Shown piece by piece: positions 8,474 through 16,449 of a stretch of 64,000 nucleotides of DNA (position 1 is the stretch's first letter; every line of letters starts with the position of its first letter). The position numbers were made by a program, and so were the translations under genes. The notes beneath the pieces were generated by a model. It did not search any database, was not told the DNA's origin, and was given only the letters and a program-made list of their open reading frames with translations. The DNA comes from Desulfurispirillum indicum S5 (lineage in GTDB: Bacteria > Chrysiogenota > Chrysiogenetes > Chrysiogenales > Chrysiogenaceae): positions 1,121,001-1,185,000 of the forward strand of contig NC_014836.1 in NCBI RefSeq assembly GCF_000177635.2, written 5' to 3'.

Positions 8474-9475
8474 ATGGCAACAGTCGTTGTTGACGAGCAG
8501 GGTTCCCATATTCAGTACAAGACCAACCAGCTGATTATTACATCGAAAGATGACAATCTGAGCTGGAGTATTCCTAAGATGAATATTGAGCGGTTGCTGA
8601 TTGTTGGGCGCACCACCTTGGCTCAAAGTGCCATGGACTTCTTGCTTGACGCAAGTATTCCCACACATTTTGCTACTACGTCGGGGTGCTATAAAGGGCA
8701 ACTTTGCGGAATGGAAGGAAAAAATGTTTTTGCCCGTATGAAGCAATACGAGCGCTATGCCAATCCAGCGTATCGCAATGGGCTGGCCAGGGTAATTGTG
8801 CGGCAGAAGGTGAATAACCTGCGTTATTTTCTGGCTAAGCATAATCGCTACCATGAGAATCGTGTTATTGAGGATGCGATTGTCCAGATCAAGGCGACAT
8901 TGCAGGGCTTGGACAAAGCCACCAACACAGACGAAATTCGTGGTATTGAGGGAGCCTGTGCTGCCACATACTTTCAGGCGTTTGGGTCGATTTTTGAAGA
9001 CAGAGAATTTCAATTTCGCAAAAGAAGCCGCCGTCCGCCCCTGGATCCCATCAATGCTATGTTGAGTCTTGGATACACAGTGCTCCTCGCGGAGGTCATT
9101 ACAGCATTACAGAGTACTGGGCTTGATGCCTATGTGGGCTATCTGCACAGTGCTGAATATGGGCGTCCTTCACTTGCCTGCGATTTACAGGAAGAGTTTC
9201 GCTTTGTGGTGGATGAGCTTGTGGTCAAACTGGTGAATTTGAAACAGGTGAAAGCTGAGAGCTTTGAATACCAGGAGGATGGTGCAGTTATACTCACAGA
9301 GCCTGCGCGGGAAGTCTTTTACCGGGCTTTCGAACGTAAGATTCGAGGAGGGACGATATACGACGGCAAACGACATTCTTACCGGCGTATTATTCAGCAG
9401 CAGGCGCAAAAGCTCAGCAAGTCTCTGTTTGAAAGCGAACCCTCTTACCAGCCATTTGTGCGGCCTCAGAACTGA
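8474..9475 (+). CDS. cas1: CRISPR integrase Cas1
   Basis: This 333-residue protein carries the metal-binding residues of Cas1 in their usual contexts: E159 in RGIEGACAATYF, H225 in GYLHSAEYGRPSLACDL, and D237/E240 just after. With Cas2 it integrates new spacers at the leader end. The length is normal for a stand-alone Cas1, with no reverse transcriptase or Cas4 fusion. The ATG at 8474 follows GAGGA. It is 23 bases from the small Csx3-like gene and 3 bases from cas2, so the run from csx1 to cas2 is probably one operon. The subtype cannot be read from the residues alone. Confidence 0.96.
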   Translation: MATVVVDEQGSHIQYKTNQLIITSKDDNLSWSIPKMNIERLLIVGRTTLAQSAMDFLLDASIPTHFATTSGCYKGQLCGMEGKNVFARMKQYERYANPAYRNGLARVIVRQKVNNLRYFLAKHNRYHENRVIEDAIVQIKATLQGLDKATNTDEIRGIEGACAATYFQAFGSIFEDREFQFRKRSRRPPLDPINAMLSLGYTVLLAEVITALQSTGLDAYVGYLHSAEYGRPSLACDLQEEFRFVVDELVVKLVNLKQVKAESFEYQEDGAVILTEPAREVFYRAFERKIRGGTIYDGKRHSYRRIIQQQAQKLSKSLFESEPSYQPFVRPQN

Positions 9476-9478
9476 ATC

Positions 9479-9754
9479 ATGATTGTTATTATCGCTTACG
9501 ATATACCCAGTACGAAAAGGCGCACACGCCTGCACAAGGCATTAAAAGGCTATGGTGTGAATGCTCAGCGCAGTGTTTTCGAGTGTGACGTGCAGCCCGA
9601 GCAGATGAAAGGGTTACTGACGATGCTGGAGTTTATGATTGACCCCAGTGAAGACGACTTGCGGGTGTATCCGTTATGTAAAGGATGCCAGGAAAAGGTG
9701 ATGGGTATGGGTATTGGAGATTTTAATCGCAGTGAGGAGATTATTGTAATTTGA
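9479..9754 (+). CDS. cas2: CRISPR adaptation protein Cas2
   Basis: The 91-residue Cas2 begins MIVIIAYDIPSTKRRTRL with the conserved metal-binding D8. It continues with GYGVNAQRSVFEC and a C-terminal LCKGCQEKV pair of cysteines common in one Cas2 group. It bridges Cas1 dimers during spacer integration. It follows cas1 by 3 bases. No cas gene follows directly downstream on this strand. Confidence 0.96.
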   Translation: MIVIIAYDIPSTKRRTRLHKALKGYGVNAQRSVFECDVQPEQMKGLLTMLEFMIDPSEDDLRVYPLCKGCQEKVMGMGIGDFNRSEEIIVI

Positions 9755-9852
9755 ACTATTTTGTTTGATCGATATTTCAGGAATATTCCCGAAACCTTCC
9801 ATGGTGATGTGCTCTGGTACAGTTTCCTTATACTACTTTTAAGGAGCTGTGT

Positions 9853-10449
9853 ATGGGAAGATGTTTCCTCAGGAAATTTATCAGGGCATTTTTGGTAATC
9901 GGGAGTGTGGCGATGGCTGCCAATGCATCACACCTTAGCGAGGGTACGAAATACGGTGGCCTGAGTTATACCATGATGGACTATGACTTGGATGGTGTGT
10001 CCGAGAGCTATTCGCCCGCTGCCTTGACAGGTCGGTTGGGGATTTTTGTGAAGGAGGGCATTGCAGTTGAAGGGCGGCTGGCTCTTGAGATATCAGATGA
10101 CAGCCATTCCTATGATGCAAGTTGGGGTGAAGCCAAGGTGACTCTTGGATTGAAAAGTCTGATAGGTGCTTATGTCATTGGACATGTCCCCCTTGAAAAT
10201 GTTGGTAGTATCTATGGAGTGCTAGGATTTACGAAACTTGAGACCAGCGTGAGGTATCAGGAATATGATAATTCATGGGGATATTACAGTGAAAGTGCGT
10301 CAGAGTCTGACAGCGGGCTTTCCTATGGTTTTGGTTTTGACTGGAAAGTGAGGAGTGATGTTGCGCTGAATATTGAATATATGCTGTATGTTAATGAGTC
10401 AGATTATTCTATGTCCGCGCTGAATATGGGGATTAAGTTTTACTTTTGA
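9853..10449 (+). CDS. Small outer-membrane beta-barrel protein (OmpA-like/opacity type)
   Basis: The 198-residue protein begins with a Sec signal peptide (basic MGRCFLRKFIR, hydrophobic core, cleavage near ANA-S). Alternating polar/aromatic strands follow, and it ends in phenylalanine (NMGIKFYF), typical of a barrel recognised by the BAM machinery. Internal repeats of Gly-aromatic-Gly pattern (YGFGFDWK, YGVLGFTKL) suggest an eight-stranded OmpA-like barrel. It starts after AAGGAG. It sits inside the CRISPR locus but no link to defence can be inferred. A strong hairpin terminator follows. Confidence 0.8.
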   Translation: MGRCFLRKFIRAFLVIGSVAMAANASHLSEGTKYGGLSYTMMDYDLDGVSESYSPAALTGRLGIFVKEGIAVEGRLALEISDDSHSYDASWGEAKVTLGLKSLIGAYVIGHVPLENVGSIYGVLGFTKLETSVRYQEYDNSWGYYSESASESDSGLSYGFGFDWKVRSDVALNIEYMLYVNESDYSMSALNMGIKFYF

Positions 10450-10497
10450 TGGTATATTAGTGGAGTTGTTGAGGGGTTTGTGGGTAGTGTCGTTTAT

Positions 10498-10527
10498 AGC
10501 ACCGTGAAGAGTCATCTTCACGGTGCT
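10498..10527. terminator. Bidirectional hairpin terminator
   Basis: A perfect 13-bp stem (10498-10510 with 10515-10527) and a 4-base loop GTCA lie between two convergent genes. The right arm overlaps the stop region of the Cas2-like gene; a short T run follows on the + strand (10532-10536). Confidence 0.75.
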
Positions 10528-10790
10528 TGAGTTTTTGCCATTCTACTGAGTCCTGTCCCGATGGTAATAACTTGCTGTTCACAATAAGGGCATGGGGTGT
10601 AGATGCGTATTTCATCGAGGTCTGGCTCTATCACAAGCTCCAGTGCAGAACGTAATTGTTTTGCCTGCAGGGTGGTTAAATTGCAGGTAACTATATTGTG
10701 ATCTGTTGGAATATGGAAACTTTGCAGTATTCTGATTAGTCGTTCACGGCGTTTTTTTTCAGGAACAAAGCAGGTAATGATGTAATCCAT
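10518..10790 (-). CDS. Cas2-like protein without the conserved aspartate
   Basis: The 90-residue product aligns without gaps for its first 80 residues to the Cas2 at 9479-9754, with about one third identity by eye. Shared features include xxIIxxxxPxxKRRxRL, C36, a run ending in RxY, and the C-x-x-C pair at 67/70. The metal-binding D8 of Cas2 is replaced by phenylalanine (ITCFVPEKKRR). It starts after AGGAGG and is transcribed divergently from the CARF-family candidate gene. It may be a structural or regulatory Cas2 paralogue, part of a second adaptation module, or a decaying copy; the intact frame and good ribosome-binding site argue against simple decay. Confidence 0.7.
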   Translation of the reverse strand: MDYIITCFVPEKKRRERLIRILQSFHIPTDHNIVTCNLTTLQAKQLRSALELVIEPDLDEIRIYTPCPYCEQQVITIGTGLSRMAKTQAP

Positions 10791-10888
10791 GGGTTTCCTC
10801 CTATGATAAGGTATACTGTATATATAACGTTGTCATGCCAGCTCAGGGGTCACAGGATTTTTCCTGAGTGTTTTCACAAGGAGCCTCC
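10791..10888. promoter_or_regulatory. Divergent promoter region of the Cas2-like/CARF-like pair
   Basis: A 98-bp spacer between two divergent starts, with an AT-rich core GTATACTGTATATATAAC near 10811-10828. This core could supply -10 boxes for both strands and includes the palindrome GTATAC. The + gene has AAGGAG and the - gene AGGAGG in place. An operator for a CARF/wHTH regulator is conceivable but unproven. Confidence 0.45.
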
Positions 10889-11770
10889 ATGTCTTCACGT
10901 AATCTCATTATTCAGTCGGGCAATATCTATCAGCCTATGACCATGGGGATTTCCATGGTGCGTGAACGCTGTGAAATCGGCGAGGTATTTGTGTTGACCA
11001 CTTTCTCGCTGGTTCCCGAGATTGACAAACTGCTGAATCGCTTTTTTCCGGATATTCCGCGCCGGATATTTGGCATGTACGTCAGCGCCAAGGGCAGTGC
11101 TTCCGATCAGCGGGAGTACCGCAAGAATGTGGAAAAGGTGTTGCGTCTGGCGGGCGAGAACCCCATCGCCATGATTGCCAGCGGCACCAACTGGATGACC
11201 TGGCACTTTGCCCGGTACCTGGGAGATATGGAGGCGTATACGGTGCGCACCCGCAAGGAGTTTCAGGAGAAATCCTTCCTGCCGGAGAGGGATGCGGTGA
11301 CCGTTGACCCGGCGGGCAATGTGATTCACCACGAGGGGCAGATCTGCGAACTGGTTCCGCTGAACGCCGACTGCCCCAGGCCGCGGCTGGATATTCAGGG
11401 GCGTACCATCCATTTCCTGGATCATCATATAGAGCTGCCTATGCAGCAGGCGGCCATGTATGCCTTCATGGTGGAAAACGGTTGCTATCTGGATATGCGC
11501 GAAGACTACACTCAGGCTTTCAATGATTTCTGCGAGCGCTCATCCCAGTTTGATACGTACCGGGCCATGCTTGATGATGGGAAATCCTTCTATGAGCGTT
11601 TCAAGCAGAATGTTTCCAAAATCAACAGCCATCTGCGCCAGTGCGAAGAGATTGTGCGGCTGCACCTGAGTATAGAAAAGGATGAAGATTCGCCGGTGGA
11701 TGTGTACCGTCTCGGCGTGCTTTCAGACCGCGTGGTGGAGGGCTGGGAGCTGGAGGAGCCGGAAGCGTGA
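10889..11770 (+). CDS. Probable CARF-domain protein with helical C-terminal domain (Csx14/NE0113-like)
   Basis: The 293-residue protein begins with a Rossmann-like strand and loop (NLIIQSGNIYQPMTMGI), a second strand EVFVLTTFSL, and later MIASGTNWMTWHFARYLG. This arrangement resembles CARF domains of the NE0113/Csx14 group, where the loop after strand 1 and the glycine-rich SGTN loop bind cyclic oligoadenylate. The C-terminal part (LPMQQAAMYAFMVENG ... FYERFKQNVSKINSHLRQ) resembles the winged-helix tail of that group. No HEPN or nuclease motif is visible, so a ligand-responsive regulator is the best guess. I chose ATG 10889 after AAGGAG. The family call is an inference from pattern. Confidence 0.5.
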   Translation: MSSRNLIIQSGNIYQPMTMGISMVRERCEIGEVFVLTTFSLVPEIDKLLNRFFPDIPRRIFGMYVSAKGSASDQREYRKNVEKVLRLAGENPIAMIASGTNWMTWHFARYLGDMEAYTVRTRKEFQEKSFLPERDAVTVDPAGNVIHHEGQICELVPLNADCPRPRLDIQGRTIHFLDHHIELPMQQAAMYAFMVENGCYLDMREDYTQAFNDFCERSSQFDTYRAMLDDGKSFYERFKQNVSKINSHLRQCEEIVRLHLSIEKDEDSPVDVYRLGVLSDRVVEGWELEEPEA

Positions 11771-11903
11771 ACCCGATTAAAATAAGTTTATCCGCAGATA
11801 AAGGCGAAAGACTGTGGGGAGCACCGCAGATGAACGCCATGAAACGCCACTAGGATAACGTCGATTTTTTATGCAGAAGGTTCTGTTGTCTTCTGCTGTT
11901 CAA

Positions 11904-12656
11904 TTATACCTGGCCTCGGTGGTACCACTCCTGGGCGTTGCGCCAGAGGATGCGCTCGGCAGCGTCTTCATCCATGGTGCGCGCCACCAGCATGGCGTCT
12001 TCGTCGGTGTAGGGGCGGGGGGCTCTGGTTGAGGGCAGGTCGGTTCCGAAGAGCAGAGCGGCGGGGTTGATGCGGTGGATGCGCTGCAGGGCGTCGGGTA
12101 TGTCGAAGTCCACTCGGCCGAATCCGGTGGCTTTCACCCGGACGCCTTTTTCCACCAGCTGGCACAGCAGATGGAAGCCGTCGCGGCTGAGCCCCAGGTG
12201 ATCGATACTGACGGCGGGCAGGGTGCTGAGGGTACGGTAGAGTTCGCCCAGTTCGCGGCTGTCCACGTAGAGTTCCACATGCCATTTCACCAGCTCGTGG
12301 ATGCGATCGGCCATGGTCTGGAGCTGTTCCAGACTTTCAGAGCCACCCCGGCGCAGATTAAAGCGCACGGCCCGCACGCCGGCGGTGTCCAGGTGCAGGA
12401 TTTCTTCGTCGCTGGTAGTGACGGGGAGCTGAGTAACGCCGACAAAGGCCGGACCAAGCTGTTTCAGGGCGTCCAGCAGGTACTGCTGGTCGAAGGCCTG
12501 GAATGAGCCGGATACGATGGCTCCACCTGCCAGTTCGTAGTTCTGTATGCGTTCCAGGTAGTCGTGACAGGTGAAGGTCGGGGGCAGATACCCCTGGTTG
12601 GGGACGATGGGGAAGCGGGGGTCGATGATGTGCAGGTGGGCGTCGAAGATCTTCAT
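11904..12656 (-). CDS. Amidohydrolase-family TIM-barrel hydrolase (COG3618-like)
   Basis: The 250-residue protein starts MKIFDAHLHIID, the H-x-H metal ligand pair of the amidohydrolase superfamily. It continues with VRAVRFNLRRGG, VSIDHLG and LLFGTDLPST, whose aspartate is the usual C-terminal catalytic residue. This pattern fits 2-pyrone-4,6-dicarboxylate lactonase-like hydrolases; the substrate cannot be predicted. Its start lies 2 bases after the stop of the upstream DJ-1/PfpI gene, so translation is probably coupled. Confidence 0.8.
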   Translation of the reverse strand: MKIFDAHLHIIDPRFPIVPNQGYLPPTFTCHDYLERIQNYELAGGAIVSGSFQAFDQQYLLDALKQLGPAFVGVTQLPVTTSDEEILHLDTAGVRAVRFNLRRGGSESLEQLQTMADRIHELVKWHVELYVDSRELGELYRTLSTLPAVSIDHLGLSRDGFHLLCQLVEKGVRVKATGFGRVDFDIPDALQRIHRINPAALLFGTDLPSTRAPRPYTDEDAMLVARTMDEDAAERILWRNAQEWYHRGQV

Positions 12657-12658
12657 GG

Positions 12659-13279
12659 CTACACCCTGCGGATGTTTTCCTGGTTGGGCAGGTACTCCAT
12701 GTGCCGTGCCGTGGCGGTGGCGACGTCTTCGCCCCAGCAGCGGGCGACGATGCGCAGGGCCATGTCGATGCCCGCTGAAATGCCGGCGCTGGTGATGATA
12801 TGGCCATCTTCCACCACGTGGTGTTGGGCGTCCACCTGTATGCCGGGGAAGGTCTGGCGCATCCAGTCAAGGCTCTTCCAGTGGGTGGTGGCGTGATGTC
12901 CATCCAGCAGTCCGGCCTGGCCCAGGAGCATGGAACCGGTGCAGACGGCGGTGAGCAGTGTGACCTGCTGTGCCTGCTGGCGCAGCCATGGGGCCATGGC
13001 GGGGTTTTCCAGCTCCCGGCGTACTCCCCAGCCCCCGGGAACCACAAGGATATCCAGGGGGGGAGTGTCGGCAAAGGTATGCTGTGCCAGCACCTGCATG
13101 CCGCCGGCGGTGGTGACATTTTTGCCTTGGGGGGCAATCAGGCGCACATCAAAGGGGGAAGGCTCTTCGCGACGGCGGGCTTCGTTCAGGCGTGTTACCG
13201 ACAGCACTTCGAAGGGGCCGCAGAAGTCCAGAACTTCAATGTCGTCAAAGATTACAATTCCGGTCATCAGGCGTTTCAT
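12659..13279 (-). CDS. DJ-1/PfpI-family protein
   Basis: The product is 206 residues from ATG 13279, which follows GGAGG; an upstream in-frame ATG lacks a ribosome-binding site. EVLDFCGPFEVLS carries the conserved glutamate, TAVCTGSMLLGQAGLLDG is the nucleophile elbow with the cysteine, and HHATTHWKSLDWM follows as in isonitrile hydratase/AraC-N-terminal type proteins. Function could be isonitrile hydration, a glyoxalase-like activity or stress protection. It forms a two-gene unit with the amidohydrolase. Confidence 0.85.
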   Translation of the reverse strand: MKRLMTGIVIFDDIEVLDFCGPFEVLSVTRLNEARRREEPSPFDVRLIAPQGKNVTTAGGMQVLAQHTFADTPPLDILVVPGGWGVRRELENPAMAPWLRQQAQQVTLLTAVCTGSMLLGQAGLLDGHHATTHWKSLDWMRQTFPGIQVDAQHHVVEDGHIITSAGISAGIDMALRIVARCWGEDVATATARHMEYLPNQENIRRV

Positions 13280-13383
13280 GGTGGCCTCCGGGGGGATTTT
13301 CGTGTTCAAAGTATACCTGGCGGGCTTGAAAAATTGAAGCTGAACCCGCACCTTTGAGTCAACACGTGCTGAAAGGAGATTCC

Positions 13384-13845
13384 ATGAACACTCCCCATTT
13401 CCAGATGTCCAAGGTGATCATTCTCGTTGCCGATGCCTCCCGTGCTCGTCTGCTGGCGGTGGAAAGTCCCACGGGGCCACTGATGGAGCTGGAGTCCCTG
13501 GTCAATCCCGCTGCGCGGCTGCGCCAGCAGGATCTGAGCAGTGACCGCCAGGGGCGCAGCTTCCAGAGTGCCGGTACCGGGCGCAGTGCCATGGCGGAAA
13601 CCACAACTCCCAAAGAGCAGGAAACGGCGGTATTCGCCCGTGAACTGACGCAGAATCTGCAGGAGCGGCGTAAGCAGGGGGAACTGGAGAAGCTGTATGT
13701 GGTTGCTCCACCCGCCTTTCTGGGAGAGCTGCGCAAGCACCTTGGCGCAGAGGTGGCGTCTGTGGTTGTCGCCGAGATTGATAAAGATTATACTCGACTG
13801 GATGCGCGGGAGCTGCGCGAAAAGCTGCCCCAGTATCTGAAGTGA
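13384..13845 (+). CDS. Host-attachment-like protein (PF10116 type)
   Basis: The product is 153 residues from ATG 13384 after AAAGGAG. It begins with the strand KVIILVADASRARLLAVES and later has KLYVVAPPAFLGELRKHL, then KDYTRLDARELREKLP near the end. This pattern matches the host attachment/required-for-attachment family named after an Agrobacterium protein and structurally like an eRF1/Rossmann fold. The biochemical role is unknown. It is divergent from the DJ-1 gene. Confidence 0.75.
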   Translation: MNTPHFQMSKVIILVADASRARLLAVESPTGPLMELESLVNPAARLRQQDLSSDRQGRSFQSAGTGRSAMAETTTPKEQETAVFARELTQNLQERRKQGELEKLYVVAPPAFLGELRKHLGAEVASVVVAEIDKDYTRLDARELREKLPQYLK

Positions 13846-14110
13846 GGAGTTTTTCAGGCGGCTGCGTCACCATCGGTGATGGTGATGTCTTGCGGGTTGC
13901 TTGGGTGTACGGAAAATGTATTTTTTGCTCCAGCAAGCCGCTCACGAATGCTTGTTTTGATTCAGGGAGGGACACCGTGAGAATGTACGGTATTTGTTTT
14001 TGTCGTATCCGCTTCGCCTGACGCGGCGAATGCGGAATTTTTCAGTAGTCTGTTGATCCGCTTTTCGCCGCGTCGCTCTTTTTTCTCTCTCAGAAAGGAA
14101 AGGCGAGCAC

Positions 14111-14884
14111 ATGGCGAAAATTCAGAAAAAGCATGTATCCAGCGAGGGCTGGGAGGGCGTTGCGCACTGGTATACCGGGTGGGCCGGTGCCGGCGGCAGC
14201 GTCTATCATCGTAAGCTGGCGATTCCAGCTGTGATGGGGCTGATGAACCCCCGTGAAGGTCAGCATATCCTTGATATGGGCTGTGGGCCAGGTGCCCTGG
14301 CACAGCATATCTGCAGGCGTGGGGCCTGGTACACGGGAATTGACTGTAGTCGCAAGCTCCTGCACTTTGCCAGGCGGCATAACGGCGGTGACAGAACGCG
14401 GTTTCTGTCGGGTGATGCCACCGCGCTGCAGGGACATCCGGAGCTTGACGAGGGGAGTTTTGATGGTGTCGTGTTTCTGCTGAGTCTCCAGGATATCCAC
14501 CCTCTGGAGGGAGCCATTGACAGCGCTGCCTGGGCCTTGCGGCCAGGTGGGCAGCTGGTGATATTCATGACCCATCCCTGTTTTCGTGTTCCACGCCAGA
14601 GTGGCTGGGGCTGGGACGCGCAGCGCAAGCTGCATTATCGGCGTATAGATCGCTATCTCAGCGCGCTTGAAGTGCCTATGCAGCCCCATGAACGGGGCCG
14701 GGGCACAACCCGCAGCTACCACCGGCCCTTGAGTCAGTACTTCAGGGAAATAGTCCAGAGGCGGCTTGTGGTCGATGCTTTCGAGGAATATGCGATTCCT
14801 GGGGAGATTTCCAGAAAATTTTCTGGAAATGCGGATAACCGCGATATTCCCCTGTTCCTGGCAGTGCGGGCCAGGAAGTATTAA
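14111..14884 (+). CDS. SAM-dependent class I methyltransferase
   Basis: This 257-residue protein has motif I HILDMGCGPGALAQHI, an acidic end of strand 2 (YTGIDCSRKLL), motif II/III GVVFLLSLQDIHPLEGAID, and LRPGGQLVIFMTHPCF, as in Methyltransf_11/25 enzymes. The C-terminal part (RSYHRPLSQYFREIV) resembles small-molecule methyltransferases. The substrate is unknown. It starts after a purine-rich stretch and ends 6 bases before a strong terminator. Confidence 0.88.
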   Translation: MAKIQKKHVSSEGWEGVAHWYTGWAGAGGSVYHRKLAIPAVMGLMNPREGQHILDMGCGPGALAQHICRRGAWYTGIDCSRKLLHFARRHNGGDRTRFLSGDATALQGHPELDEGSFDGVVFLLSLQDIHPLEGAIDSAAWALRPGGQLVIFMTHPCFRVPRQSGWGWDAQRKLHYRRIDRYLSALEVPMQPHERGRGTTRSYHRPLSQYFREIVQRRLVVDAFEEYAIPGEISRKFSGNADNRDIPLFLAVRARKY

Positions 14885-14890
14885 GAATTA

Positions 14891-14920
14891 CCGCCCGCCG
14901 GGTATTCCGGCGGGCGGTTT
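14891..14920. terminator. Strong hairpin terminator between convergent genes
   Basis: An 11-bp perfect GC-rich stem (14891-14901 with 14907-14917), a 5-base loop and a short T run follow the methyltransferase gene. It also lies just downstream of the cysteine desulfurase on the opposite strand. Confidence 0.85.
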
Positions 14921-14947
14921 GCGTTGAACTGGCTGCGGGCGAAGAGC

Positions 14948-16117
14948 TCAGGCTCCCACGCCTGTCAGCAGGCTCATCATTTCGTATCCTTCGGCTATGG
15001 CTTCGGCGGCGCTGCGGATATCTTCCTCGGTGGTAAATCGTCCAAGGCTCAGACGCAGGCTGCGGCTGGCTTCGTCTGTATCCAGTCCCATGGCCAGGAG
15101 CACGTGCGAGGGTTCGCTGCTGCCCGATGAGCAGGCTGCTCCGGCGCTCATGGCCACATGGGGCACCTGCAGCATCAGGCCTGCGGCGTCGGTGTGGGCA
15201 AAGCGAATGCTGGTGCAGCAGGGCAGGCGTCTGGCGCGGTCTCCATTCGTGATGAGTTCCGGAATTTTCTCCATCAGCAGGTTTTCCAGCAGGTTGCGCA
15301 GCGTTCCGATGCGCTTCCCCTCGTTTTGCATGTCGGCGAGGGCAAGTTCGCAGGCCCGTGCCATGCCGATGATTCCCGGCACGTTCAGGGTTCCCGGACG
15401 CAGTCGGCGCTCCTGGGTGCCGCCGCCCATGATGGGGCCGAGGTGCGCTGCGGCTTCCCGACGCACAAAGAGGGCGCCAATCCCCTTGGGTCCGTAGAAT
15501 TTATGGGCGCTCAAGCTGAGGTAGTCCACATCAAGCGCCTGCAGGTTTATGGGGATTTTACCTGCGGTCTGGGCGGCGTCAACATGCACCAGGGCGCCAG
15601 CTGCTTTTGCCAGGCGGCTGATGGTGGCAATGTCCTGCAGAACGCCGGTTTCGTTATTGGCCATCTGAATGCTTGTCAGGAGTACATCGTCTCCCAGTGC
15701 CTGTTGCAGTTCATCGTGTTTGAGCCTGCCCTGGTTGTCGACACCGATGGTTTTCAGGGTGTACCCCTGGGATACCAGCATCTGGCAGGGCTCCAGTACG
15801 GAGCGGTGTTCCACGGCGCTGGTGAGGATGGTGCGTCTGCTGCCGGTATTGGCACGGGCCGCTCCCAGGATGGCCATATTGTTGCTTTCGGTAGCGCCAC
15901 TGGTGAAGAGGATTTCCTCGGCCTGTGCGCCCAGGCATGACGCGATGGTTCTTCTGGCTGAGGCCACGGCGTCATAGGCGCACTGTCCGGGGGCATGCAC
16001 GGTGCTGGAGGCATTGGCGAACTGCTCGTGGAAGTAGGGGAGCATGGCTTCCACCACCCGTGGATCGCAGGGCGTGGTGGCCATGGCATCGAGATATATG
16101 GCGGGGGCGGTGTTCAT
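14948..16117 (-). CDS. Cysteine desulfurase (NifS/IscS group I)
   Basis: This PLP enzyme removes sulfur from cysteine for Fe-S clusters and thiolated cofactors. The 389-residue product starts at ATG 16117 after AAGGAGT (a longer in-frame start upstream is less likely). It has YLDAMATTPCDPRV, FTSGATESNN, the PLP-lysine region SLSAHKFYGPKGIG, and a short active-site loop SAGAACSSGSSEPSHVL with the catalytic cysteine, placing it in group I. No iscU, nifU or thiI is adjacent. The Fe-S-dependent hydrogenase in this window is one possible beneficiary. Confidence 0.93.
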   Translation of the reverse strand: MNTAPAIYLDAMATTPCDPRVVEAMLPYFHEQFANASSTVHAPGQCAYDAVASARRTIASCLGAQAEEILFTSGATESNNMAILGAARANTGSRRTILTSAVEHRSVLEPCQMLVSQGYTLKTIGVDNQGRLKHDELQQALGDDVLLTSIQMANNETGVLQDIATISRLAKAAGALVHVDAAQTAGKIPINLQALDVDYLSLSAHKFYGPKGIGALFVRREAAAHLGPIMGGGTQERRLRPGTLNVPGIIGMARACELALADMQNEGKRIGTLRNLLENLLMEKIPELITNGDRARRLPCCTSIRFAHTDAAGLMLQVPHVAMSAGAACSSGSSEPSHVLLAMGLDTDEASRSLRLSLGRFTTEEDIRSAAEAIAEGYEMMSLLTGVGA

Positions 16118-16449
16118 GGTAATACTCCTTTGCAGGCTGCTGAGAAGCCTTGTCTGCCAGTTAATATGAGGAACCGTTGCCGATGGCACTGCAAGGCTCC
16201 CGCCAAACTCTCCAGGCGCGTAACTATAAGTAATGGCAGCGTCTGGTTATGGTGTCCTCGCCATATTGCGCGTGTGTCGGAAAGGTGACAGGGGAATTGT
16301 CAGGTTTGCGCCTGGGTTGTCCACCATGATGGCGAATGTGCGGGAAGGTATTCTCCTGCCGCCAGGTTCGTGGTATTGTGTCATTCGGCGACGGGTCAAC
16401 TCTGCGTTGCGTGGTGTTTCAAAATGTAAAGGATATTGGTATTGAAGTC
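16118..16449. other. Divergent intergenic region, nothing recognised
   Basis: 332 bases separate the cysteine desulfurase and the hybrid kinase, which are transcribed divergently. Promoters for both must lie here, but I see no convincing -35/-10 pair, RNA gene or repeat. An in-frame upstream start for the kinase at 16336 has no signal peptide or ribosome-binding site and is rejected. Confidence 0.5.

Noticed and set aside
8474-9475. Cas1 fused to reverse transcriptase or Cas4
   Set aside because: The protein is 333 residues with only the Cas1 fold; no RT YxDD or Cas4 cysteine motif is present.
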